Origin: an uncultured Lachnospiraceae bacterium
Lineage (GTDB): Bacteria; Bacillota; Clostridia; Lachnospirales; Lachnospiraceae
Direction of reading: 5' to 3'
NCBI GenBank assembly: GCA_910579495.1
Contig: CAJTVD010000087.1
Location: 1 to 14,527 of the forward strand
DNA: 14,527 bases
The notes below the pieces were generated by a model. It was not told the origin of the DNA and did no database searches. It saw only the letters and a list, made by a program, of their open reading frames with translations. Positions within the stretch are counted from its first letter, which is position 1. Each line of letters opens with the position of its first letter. The position numbers and the translations under genes were made by a program. This document shows, one piece after another, positions 7,903-13,932 of this stretch.

Positions 7903-8019
7903 ATGTCACAGCCTATTCACAAAAACACCCCAATGGCAGAACTGGATTTTGAGGATATATTCAAATGCCTGTCTAAAGATACACAAGAGGAACTTATGGC
8001 AAAATTCTTTGAACTTTAG
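7903..8019 (+). CDS. Short open reading frame, unknown
   Basis: A 38-residue frame from ATG (MSQPIHKNTPMAELDFEDIF...) to TAG. Its composition is protein-like and acidic-helical, with few rare residues, and it does not read through simple repeats. No ribosome-binding site is evident and no family is recognised. It may be a gene fragment left by deletion, like its neighbours. Confidence 0.25.
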   Translation: MSQPIHKNTPMAELDFEDIFKCLSKDTQEELMAKFFEL

Positions 8020-8030
8020 GGAAAGAGGAA

Positions 8031-8059
8031 TTGTTTTCAAGAGACGGGTGGGGTATAAT
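8031..8059 (+). promoter_or_regulatory. Possible promoter of the cargo genes
   Basis: A perfect TATAAT (8054-8059) is preceded, with a 17-base spacer, by TTGTTT (8031-8036), which matches the first half of a sigma-A -35 box. It points toward the membrane-protein, mod and nuclease genes. It lies upstream of the DUF4391 remnant, so it may have been created or exposed by deletion. Confidence 0.4.
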
Positions 8060-8078
8060 TTAATTTGTAGTAGTATGA

Positions 8079-8287
8079 AAACTTGTCCGGCAAATCGCTG
8101 GGGAGACGCTTCCCTGGATAGGCGAAACGCTGAAAGAATCCATGGGACGGTATGCACACAGGCAGGAACTGAACAAGCAGATCGCGTCACTTCAAGTAAA
8201 TATGCGCCAGGAACGACAACTGAATAAGTAGATACAGTTGTAAAACAATTAAGGAGACAACTTAAAGCCTATGAAAAAAAACAACAT
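8079..8287 (+). pseudogene. C-terminal remnant of a DUF4391 protein
   Basis: Frame 8079-8231 reads LVRQIAGETLPWIGETLKES, then a charged helix RQELNKQIASLQVNMRQERQLNK, ending at TAG. This resembles the C-terminal end of DUF4391 proteins, which accompany helicases and type III Mod/Res genes in restriction or defence islands. Past the stop, IQL continues in the same frame, and KQLRRQLKAYEKK follows in another frame at 8243-8281, as expected for the family's final helix after one stop mutation and a small indel. No start codon or N-terminal domain remains. The end overlaps the start of the next gene at 8271, so that gene's leader is made from DUF4391 sequence. The identification is from pattern memory and the immediate mod/res context. 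Confidence 0.5.
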
Positions 8288-8837
8288 TGCATTATACATA
8301 GCAATTGGTTTGACAGGATTATCAATCATTTCCCTTTTGGTTTGCATAAATCAGCAGATAACAGCTTCTTTGTCGATTGCAACATTACTAATTACAATTG
8401 CCCAAACAATAGAGTCAAATGCAAATTATATGGATGAGGATATGCAGAATGCGATGGACATTGCAAATAAAGTGGGAAATTTTAATTTTAACGATGAAGT
8501 GATGATCTTTTTTAAAACTTGGATGAAGTATGATACATCTAATATAAAGAAAAAATGGATGGAGCGAGTCGTAATTCCAATAAATTGTGTTGCCTCTATG
8601 GTGCTGTTTGTTGGTTTTGCAATTCCGATAAAAATACCTGACCAATTAAGTACAGCTGTATCAATTTTATCAACTGCACTACTATTCTTAAGTATTTGGC
8701 TTGTTGACAAACAGCAACAACGAAAAGAACAGTGGAACGAAGTGTTGATGCTATCCCTGATTGGTAAAAATGCAAATCAAAATCCCATACAAGTGGATGA
8801 GGCTGAAAATGGACAATCTGAAAATGGAAACCTCTGA
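8271..8837 (+). CDS. Four-helix membrane protein of unknown function
   Basis: The 188-residue protein has two N-terminal transmembrane segments (about 7-25 and 32-47), a soluble charged middle (50-100: NANYMDEDMQNAMDIANKVG and a Lys/Trp-rich stretch), and two more segments (about 101-121 and 126-145). A polar tail ends in GQSENGNL. Both ends are likely cytoplasmic. No family is recognised. It is AT-richer than the mod gene it overlaps at 8809-8837, so it may have a different origin. An AAGGAG lies at 8251-8256, 14 bases before the ATG, which is a long spacing. Its place between a DUF4391 remnant and mod suggests an island accessory, perhaps a defence effector or an immunity protein, but the sequence does not decide this. 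Confidence 0.6.
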   Translation: MKKNNIALYIAIGLTGLSIISLLVCINQQITASLSIATLLITIAQTIESNANYMDEDMQNAMDIANKVGNFNFNDEVMIFFKTWMKYDTSNIKKKWMERVVIPINCVASMVLFVGFAIPIKIPDQLSTAVSILSTALLFLSIWLVDKQQQRKEQWNEVLMLSLIGKNANQNPIQVDEAENGQSENGNL

Positions 8838-9627
8838 CCTGGCCCAAGCCAACATCGAAAAACTCGCCGCTCTGTTTCCTTCCTGTATTACTGAGGCCCG
8901 GGGCGAAGACGGGGGGCTTAAAAAGGCGGTCAACTTTGAACTTCTGCGGCAGCTGCTGTCAGATGTGGTGCTGAAGGACGATGAAGCCTATGAGTTTACC
9001 TGGGTGGGTAAGAAAGCCGCCATCGTGGAGGCCAACCGCCCCATCCGCAAGACCCTGCGGCCCTGTCCGGCGGACAGCGTGGCCTGGGACACCACCGAAA
9101 ATCTCTACATTGAGGGTGACAACCTGGAAGTGTTGAAGCTGTTACAGGAAAGCTATCTGGGCAAGGTGAAGATGATCTACATCGACCCGCCTTATAACAC
9201 CGGCAATGACTTCATCTATCGGGATGGTTTTGCGCAGAGCCAGGAGGAATACATCGAAGAATCCGGGCAGGTGGACGAGAACGGCGACCGGCTGTTCCGC
9301 AACACCGACAGCAACGGGCGGTTCCATTCTGATTGGTGCAGTATGATTTATTCGCGGCTGATGCTGGCATGGAATTTGTTGACTGATGATGGGGTTATTT
9401 TTATCAGTATTGATGACAATGAACTGACCAGCTTAATTGACATTGGAAAAGAAATAATCGCCTGCTTTGACGAAAATATCCCCGATTCCGTTATCAAAGA
9501 GATTGCAAAGCGTCAGCCCCTCCGGGTCGTATTCCAGGACAGCAGCTTTGCCGACAGTCCCGCCAAAATCAACGTGGGTGAGATTTTCAAGCTGCTGGCT
9601 CCAGATACCAGGGTGAAGGTTTTATAA
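8809..9627 (+). pseudogene. Type III DNA methyltransferase Mod with large in-frame internal deletion
   Basis: The open frame gives 272 residues from the ATG at 8809 (GGATGAGG six bases upstream), whereas Mod proteins are usually about 600 or more. Residues 1-205 are a normal Mod N-terminus: FELLRQLLSDVV, IEGDNLEVLKLLQESY (101-116), and methyltransferase motif IV as DPPYNTGNDF (126-135), ending LLTDDGVIFISIDDNE. Residues from about 212 match the extreme Mod C-terminus (EIAKRQPLRVVFQDSSFADS, then KINVGEIFKLLAPDT). The region between, which in this beta-type enzyme holds the target-recognition domain and the AdoMet-binding FxGxG motif, is absent. The frame is kept across the junction (about 9425-9445). 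The protein may be made but should not methylate. It sits 12 bases before the nuclease gene, as in an intact operon. Confidence 0.8.
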
Positions 9628-9639
9628 GGAGGGGAGCGC

Positions 9640-10704
9640 ATGGGTGAACAGATCAATGAAACATTCCTTACGAATGTTGCAGATATATTGGAACAAGCGC
9701 GGCAAAACGCAAAAGCGGCCATAGACCTTTCTATGGTATATGCCTACTTCGAGATTGGTAAGCTGATCGTTGAGGAAGAACAAAGTGGCGGTCAACGGGC
9801 TGCTTACGGGAAATATGTAATACCGGGGCTGTCCAAATATTTGACAGCGCATTTAGGACGGGGCTTTTCCGTCACAAATCTGAAACAGATGCGAAAATTT
9901 TATCAAGTGTATGCAGGAGATCAAATTGGCCAGACGCTTTCTGACCAATTCGCAAATCTTCCCTCTGTGTCTACCGGAAGAAAATTTCCGTTAAGCTGGT
10001 CCCATTATTTGAAGCTGATGCGTATTGACAATGCAGATCAGCGCCATTTTTATGAGATTGAAGCCGCACAAAATCATTGGGGGCTGAAAGAATTACAGCG
10101 GCAGTTTGACAGCGCCCTGTATGAGCGCCTTGCGCTCAGCCGGGATAAAGATAAAGTGATGGGACTTGCCCTCAAGGGCCAGGTCATAGAAAAGCCGGAG
10201 GATGTGCTGAAAGACCCATATATCCTGGAATTTACCGGATTGGAAGAACGCGCTGAATTTTCTGAGTCCGAACTGGAGAGCAGACTGCTGGATCATTTGC
10301 AGGAGTTTTTGCTAGAACTGGGGAAGGGCTTTGCCTTTATCGGCAGACAAGTTCGTTTTACATTTGACGAAAGGCACTTCCGGGTTGATTTGGTTTTCTA
10401 TAATCGTCTTCTGCATTGCTTTGTGGTGATTGATTTGAAAACCGGTGAATTGACCCATCAGGACTTAGGGCAAATGCAAATGTACGTCAACTATTACGAC
10501 CGATACGAGAAGACAGCAGACGAAAATCCAACCATTGGAGTATTGCTTTGCCAGCAGAAAAGTGACGCGCTTGTCGAACTGACTCTACCAGCAGATTCCA
10601 ATATTTACGCCTCAAAATATGAGCTGTATCTGCCGGATAAAAAAGAACTCCAGGAAAAATTGAGGGAGTGGATCGCTGAGGAAACCGGAGGTGAGGAATC
10701 GTGA
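9640..10704 (+). CDS. YhcG/DUF1016 PD-(D/E)XK nuclease
   Basis: This 354-residue protein has the normal length of the YhcG family and looks intact. The N-terminal DUF1016_N part (about 10-160) is a winged-helix-like region with YFEIGKLIVEEEQSGGQR and GRGFSVTNLKQMRKFYQVY (73-91), followed by SWSHYLKLMRI. The C-terminal nuclease domain (from about 190) shows GKGFAFIGRQVRF, the catalytic aspartate in FRVDLVFYN (D250), and the DLK motif (D265, K267) with QMQMYVNYYD after it. The start ATG has a strong AGGAGGGG five bases upstream. The stop overlaps the GTG start of res. In type III islands such proteins are thought to act as structure-specific nucleases or accessory factors. It is the only clearly complete enzyme of the cargo other than the recombinase. 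Confidence 0.85.
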   Translation: MGEQINETFLTNVADILEQARQNAKAAIDLSMVYAYFEIGKLIVEEEQSGGQRAAYGKYVIPGLSKYLTAHLGRGFSVTNLKQMRKFYQVYAGDQIGQTLSDQFANLPSVSTGRKFPLSWSHYLKLMRIDNADQRHFYEIEAAQNHWGLKELQRQFDSALYERLALSRDKDKVMGLALKGQVIEKPEDVLKDPYILEFTGLEERAEFSESELESRLLDHLQEFLLELGKGFAFIGRQVRFTFDERHFRVDLVFYNRLLHCFVVIDLKTGELTHQDLGQMQMYVNYYDRYEKTADENPTIGVLLCQQKSDALVELTLPADSNIYASKYELYLPDKKELQEKLREWIAEETGGEES

Positions 10705-11403
10705 AAATACAGTACCGACACCAAAAATTTCAGGCGGACGCCGCCAAAACGGTAGTCGATGTCTTTGCCGGACAGCCATATCTGGCTCCCACCTATACGA
10801 TGGACAGGGGCAGCGGCCACTACCAGATTGGTATCAATGAAGAACGGGACTTCACGGGATTCAGCAACCAGAAGATCGTACTCTCCGACCGACAGATACT
10901 GGAGCAACTGAACAAAATCCAGCGCACCAACCAGATCAAGCCGTCGGACAAGCTGGAGAGCCGGGCCAACGGCTATAACCTCACCATTGAGATGGAGACC
11001 GGCGTCGGTAAAACCTACACCTACATCAAAACTATGTTCGAGTTGAACAAGCACTACGGTTGGAGTAAATTCATTGTTGTAGTGCCCAGCGTGGCCATCC
11101 GGGAGGGTGTGTATAAATCCTTCGAGATGACCCAGGAACATTTTGCAGAGGAATACGGGAAGAAGATACGCTTCTTTATCTACAGCTCCGCCCATTTGAC
11201 AGAGATTGACCGTTTTTCGTCGGACAGCTCAATCAATGTGATGATCATCAATTCCCAGGCGTTCAATGCCAAAGGCAAGGACGCCCGCCGGATTTATATG
11301 AAACTGGACGAGTTCCGCTCCCGTCGGCCCATCGACATTATTGCAAAAACAAATCCAATTTTGATGATGAGCCGCAGTCGGTTGAGGGCAAGCAAACGAA
11401 AGA
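10701..11403 (+). pseudogene. Type III restriction helicase Res, N-terminal part
   Basis: Starts at GTG overlapping the nuclease stop. It gives a normal Res N-terminus: QYRHQKFQADAAKTVVDVF, TIEMETGVGKTYTYIKTM with Walker A GVGKT (101-105), motif Ia in FIVVVPSVAIREG (124-136), and NVMIINSQAFN (179-189). The frame is correct up to RPIDIIAKTNPIL (209-221). There the DEPQ box (helicase motif II), normally in NPILIIDEPQSVEGK, is found two bases out of frame (GAT GAG CCG CAG from 11366). This points to loss of about four bases. Decoding in the original frame yields an unrelated tail ending at 11423. The sequence downstream of the DEPQ region jumps to a late helicase segment (see 11404). The protein would have no ATPase motor. 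Confidence 0.85.
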
Positions 11404-11736
11404 GTTTCCATTGGCAAAGATGAATATATCAAATATTTGCAGTCTATCTCTGCGGCAAGGACACACGCCGGATACTTCTCTGTGGATGGCAAGGGTAAAA
11501 TGATAAACTCCAAGGTAGGCCGCAAAGAGACGACTTCCGATGATGTAAGCGCCTATGAGCTGATTATGAAGAACAAGGAGTTACTGCTGGACCGTAACCC
11601 GGCCCGTTCTCCTGTGCGGTTAATCTTTTCCCATTCCGCCCTGCGGGAAGGCTGGGACAACCCAAATGTATTCCAGATCTGCACTTTGAAGCAGAGCGAA
11701 AGCGTGCTCCGCAAGCGTCAGGAAGTCGGGCGCTGC
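11404..11736 (+). pseudogene. Type III restriction helicase Res, internal fragment with motifs V-VI
   Basis: In a third frame the sequence reads VSIGKDEYIKYLQSISAARTHAGYFSVD, then SHSALREGWDNPNVFQICTL (motif V region) and RKRQEVGR (motif VI). It is the second RecA-like helicase lobe of Res. Roughly the middle third of a normal Res, between the DEPQ box and this fragment, is missing. Homology ends at RQEVGR near 11733, where an intact protein continues with GLR and the C-terminal endonuclease domain. That nuclease is absent. The open frame simply runs on into a truncated XRE gene until 12039, so any listed 200-residue product is a chance fusion. The only starts in this frame are TTG-like. Confidence 0.8.
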
Positions 11737-11781
11737 CTATTATATCTCTGCCCGACATATTTCGCAATCTTGCCGGGTGAA

Positions 11782-11922
11782 ATGAAATACTACTTGAAAA
11801 TAAAAAACCTTGATTTTCACGCCTTGGGACGGGAAATCAAACGTAAGCGGGAGGAAAAAGGCTGGACGCAGGAGTATTTAGCCCAGCTTGTAGACCGTCC
11901 CCCGCGCCCCATCATGTATATA
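11782..11922 (+). pseudogene. Truncated XRE-family regulator
   Basis: From an in-frame ATG at 11782 the sequence reads MKYYLKIKNLDFHALGREIK, followed by RKREEKGWTQEYLAQLVDR and IMYI. This is the first half of an element-type XRE helix-turn-helix protein, of the kind whose recognition helix is followed by ENRGQHPSL. The match stops after IMYI (11922), before that second part. It continues in frame with the res fragment upstream, so it is read as a fused tail. Downstream sequence belongs to minus-strand genes. It appears to mark another deletion junction within the element, at about 11922/11923, and cannot bind DNA as a full domain. Confidence 0.6.
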
Positions 11923-12036
11923 GTGCATGGACTTTTTGAAGTTGATGGTATTCAGCACCTTAATCCGGTACGGTTCATCCCTGGATATCCCCTTCCCAGG
12001 TGGGTATACAGACCGCCGATTTTCAGAGGGATCCAT
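11878..12036 (-). CDS. Small minus-strand frame, 3'-truncated, unknown
   Basis: A 52-residue frame begins MDPSENRRSVYPPGKGISRD and continues EPYRIKVLNTINFKKSMH. Its ATG overlaps the stop of the upstream 49-residue gene as TAATG, which suggests translational coupling. Codons after about 11923 are antisense to the XRE fragment, so the last 14 residues are probably not original and the gene has lost its 3' part at the same deletion junction. No family is recognised. The proline/arginine-rich start could be a lead into a recombinase or DNA-binding protein, but this is a guess. Confidence 0.4.
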   Translation of the reverse strand: MDPSENRRSVYPPGKGISRDEPYRIKVLNTINFKKSMHYIHDGARGTVYKLG

Positions 12037-12185
12037 TAAACAGGTTCCTGGCTCACTTTTTCAATAGTAACCTCCATTGTGTCATAATCCCATCCCATCT
12101 GGTCTGCATACAGCCTTAAAAGGGTTTCTTTTATCCGGGCAGCACGTTCAGGTGTGATCTCCATATCAATTTCTGCGTTCCCCAT
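12036..12185 (-). CDS. Small conserved-looking element protein, 49 residues
   Basis: The frame gives MGNAEIDMEITPERAARIKE, then TLLRLYADQMGWDYDTMEVT and a short IEKVSQEPV tail. It is preceded by a strong AGGAGG seven bases before the ATG, so it is very likely expressed. The product is acidic and helical. It resembles short accessory proteins encoded beside recombinases on Firmicutes transposons, though I cannot name the family. It is divergent from the serine recombinase gene, with a 358-base regulatory spacer between them. A role in controlling excision is possible but unsupported by any visible motif. Confidence 0.6.
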   Translation of the reverse strand: MGNAEIDMEITPERAARIKETLLRLYADQMGWDYDTMEVTIEKVSQEPV

Positions 12186-12333
12186 AAATAAACCTCCTGC
12201 TTCTGATGCTTCATTGTATGTAAATACAGTTTGTACTTATTTCAGATCCTGATAAAATAATTTCACCTTTACTCCCTATATACCGGCTCTGATCCAGCAT
12301 CGTACACCAGCTGTCAGAAACAGGCATAGAAAA

Positions 12334-12371
12334 CAACGGGCAGCACGCTCCGCGAACTGCCCTTATGTTAA
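12334..12371 (-). repeat. Diverged copy of the 37-bp repeat with its own stem
   Basis: This 38-base stretch shares the CACGCTCCGCGA core and the TTA(T)-rich end with the regular unit at 12402-12438. Its flanks have changed into GGGCAG (12338-12343) and CTGCCC (12357-12362), a perfect 6-bp stem around the core. The shift of both arms together suggests selection for a hairpin, or an independent weak terminator. Confidence 0.45.
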
Positions 12372-12401
12372 ATAAAAATCTGCTAGCCGATCAGCCAAAA
12401 A

Positions 12402-12438
12402 CAAACGCCGTCATGCTCCGCGAGCCGGTTTATTGTAA
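12402..12438 (-). repeat. 37-bp intergenic repeat inside the element
   Basis: On the minus strand it begins TTACAATAAACCGGCTCGCG and ends GGCGTTTG. Length and end sequences equal those of the copies outside the element. It is the only full copy here that is not next to an obvious terminator in its own direction. Confidence 0.75.
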
Positions 12439-12462
12439 TAAAATAGCCCCGGCGGCAACCGG

Positions 12463-12503
12463 AACAGCCAGCCTGCAAGCAATCTTTCGCTGGCTGTTAT
12501 TTT
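12463..12503 (+). terminator. Hairpin just upstream of the recombinase gene
   Basis: AACAGCCAGC (12463-12472) and GCTGGCTGTT (12489-12498) form a perfect 10-bp stem with a 16-base loop, followed by ATTTTG. It could be an intrinsic terminator that shields the recombinase from read-through, or an attenuator in its leader, because the gene starts 45 bases later. The T-tract is short. Confidence 0.55.
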
Positions 12504-12543
12504 GATTCCCCAGAAAACATACGATATAACGGAGGAAAACACC

Positions 12544-13899
12544 ATGCCAAAAATCCTTAGATGTGCCATTTATATCCGCGTCTCCACAGAAGAGCAGCAC
12601 CTAAACGGCCTTTCCCTTCCGGCCCAGCGCAAGGCCCTCACAGAATACGCAGAAGCTAACAATTACAATATCATCGGCTACTATGCGGACGAAGGTATCT
12701 CCGCCCGGAAATCCATGAAATACCGCAAAGGGCTCCTATCCCTTCTGGAAGATGTAAAGCAGAACAACATAGATATGATCCTTGTCACCAAGCTTGACCG
12801 CTGGTTCCGGAATATTAAAGACTATAATATCACCGAGGAAATCCTCCAGGCGCACAACTGTTACTGGAAGACCATTTATGAAAATTACGACTCTTCTACT
12901 GCCAACGGCCAGATGGTCATCAACATCATGCTGTCAGTAAACCAGGCGGAATGTGACCGGACTTCTGAGCGTATAAAGGCGGTGCTGGATTACAAACGCT
13001 CCATTGGGGAAGTGACCAGCGGCAAATGTGCCTGCTACGGATATAAAGTGGTAGATAACCGTCTGGTGAAAGACGAAAGGGTATCCCCCATTATAGAGGA
13101 TGCCTATCAGCACTATTTTACCTGCTATTCCGTCCGGAATACAATTGCATACCTGAATGAAAAATATGGGGAAGAAGCCCCGTCTGCGAATAAAGTAGAC
13201 CGCCTGTTTAAAAATGAGACCTATGCCGGGAAAGATAAAGATAATCACTATTACTGTGAACCATACATCACACTGGAACAGTTTGAGCTTGCCAGGCAGA
13301 TCACACAGTCTAAAGCCCGCCACGGAAATCATGCCCCATACATATTCAGTTCTCTGGTCAAATGCCCTGTATGCGGGAATAATTATACCGGATACAGGAA
13401 AAAGCATAAGCTGAAGAACGGAGGGGAGAGCATCTATATCAAATACCGCTGCGGAAATAAATTCAACCGGCATGGCGGTGCAAATATTACAGAGCACATA
13501 TTGGAAGAATATATGGTCACCCGTGTGCCAAAGCAGCTTGTAAAGGAAATTACAAGGCTAAAGGCAAGTGCTAAAACCAAACCCAAAAGGAACCTGGCCG
13601 GAAGCATCCAGGCGGAAATAGACCGTTTAAACCTCCAGTTTCAAAAAGGCAGGATCAACGAAGAATATTATGATTCACAATATGGGATTCTCACCGAAAA
13701 ATTAAAACAGTACAATGAAGAAACAAAAATGCCCAATCCGGAAACCTACAAGAAGCTGTGGGATACCTTCAGCGGCAACTGGAAAGAGTTATACGAAAAA
13801 CTGGACAATGCCCACAAAAACGCTTTCTGGAAAAGCGTCATAAGAAGCATAGAAATAGACCCTGATACCCACAAAATAAAAGGGTTTCAATTTATATAA
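12544..13899 (+). CDS. Large serine recombinase (element integrase/excisionase)
   Basis: The 451-residue enzyme has an N-terminal resolvase catalytic domain (IYIRVSTEEQ at 9-18 with nucleophile S14, DEGISA at 49-54, KLDRWFRN at 83-90). A recombinase DNA-binding domain follows (about 155-260, ACYGYKVV and YLNEKYGEEAPS), then a zinc-ribbon start KCPVCGNNYTGY with C274 and C277 plus C303. A coiled-coil (about 353-395) and a short C-terminal part complete it. It should cut and rejoin DNA at the attachment cores, acting alone for integration. GGAGG lies eight bases before the ATG. A TTG 42 bases upstream is less likely as start. Only three of the usual four zinc-ligand cysteines are seen; a histidine (H310) may replace the fourth. 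The gene looks intact and ends 24 bases from the right core. Confidence 0.9.
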   Translation: MPKILRCAIYIRVSTEEQHLNGLSLPAQRKALTEYAEANNYNIIGYYADEGISARKSMKYRKGLLSLLEDVKQNNIDMILVTKLDRWFRNIKDYNITEEILQAHNCYWKTIYENYDSSTANGQMVINIMLSVNQAECDRTSERIKAVLDYKRSIGEVTSGKCACYGYKVVDNRLVKDERVSPIIEDAYQHYFTCYSVRNTIAYLNEKYGEEAPSANKVDRLFKNETYAGKDKDNHYYCEPYITLEQFELARQITQSKARHGNHAPYIFSSLVKCPVCGNNYTGYRKKHKLKNGGESIYIKYRCGNKFNRHGGANITEHILEEYMVTRVPKQLVKEITRLKASAKTKPKRNLAGSIQAEIDRLNLQFQKGRINEEYYDSQYGILTEKLKQYNEETKMPNPETYKKLWDTFSGNWKELYEKLDNAHKNAFWKSVIRSIEIDPDTHKIKGFQFI

Positions 13900-13903
13900 A
13901 AAT

Positions 13904-13923
13904 TGGTGTGGTAAGTTATACTA
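13904..13923 (-). repeat. Right imperfect inverted end of the element
   Basis: Read inward on the minus strand, TAGTATAACTTACCACACCA agrees with the left end at 14 of 20 positions, with the inner ACACCA identical. It lies between the recombinase stop and the right core. Confidence 0.6.
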
Positions 13924-13932
13924 TACAGTTGA
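13924..13932 (+). other. Right attachment core (attR-like)
   Basis: TACAGTTGA, identical to 7377-7385. Right of it the host gene resumes in frame as Phe-Glu-Pro-His-Ala. Confidence 0.8.

Larger units (their letters stand above)
12186..12543. other. Non-coding spacer between divergent element genes
   Basis: No open frame with a ribosome-binding site is seen here. The left part (12186-12300) is AT-rich and serves as leader of the minus-strand pair, with no clear consensus promoter. The centre holds a diverged copy and a regular copy of the 37-bp repeat (12334-12371, 12402-12438). A GC-rich stretch follows (CCCCGGCGGCAACCGG near 12447-12462), then the hairpin at 12463-12498. The recombinase ribosome-binding site GGAGG is at 12531-12535. 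Confidence 0.6.
7386..13932 (+). mobile_element. Serine-recombinase element inserted in a lipoprotein gene, carrying a decayed type III R-M island
   Basis: The element is about 6.55 kb when one copy of the core is counted. Its borders are set by the host gene, whose reading frame joins without loss or gain if the element and one core copy are removed. Inside the cores are imperfect inverted ends (7387-7406 and 13904-13923). The serine recombinase gene ends 24 bases from the right core. Cargo in order: a chimeric small element protein, DUF4391 remnant, membrane protein, deleted mod, YhcG nuclease, broken res, truncated XRE gene and two small minus-strand genes. No relaxase, coupling protein or conjugation gene is present. 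It looks like a collapsed remnant of a larger integrative element or a small genomic island moved by its own recombinase. Confidence 0.85.

Noticed and set aside
8233..8240. Third attachment core (TACAGTTG) inside the element
   Set aside because: It matches 8 of 9 bases, but lies within the reconstructed DUF4391 reading frame and has no flanking end symmetry. A chance match is more likely.
10605..11195. Minus-strand 196-residue frame
   Set aside because: It is a shadow of the nuclease end and Res N-terminus, which have clear motifs and ribosome-binding sites on the plus strand.
8809..11733. Functional type III restriction-modification system
   Set aside because: Mod lacks its AdoMet motif and target-recognition region. 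Res lacks an in-frame DEPQ box, its middle part and its nuclease domain.
11437..12039. A 200-residue protein
   Set aside because: It is a res fragment followed by a truncated XRE start and then sequence antisense to small minus-strand genes. It is not one gene.
12934..13497. Minus-strand 187-residue frame
   Set aside because: It lies wholly within the serine recombinase gene, opposite strand, without a recognisable product.
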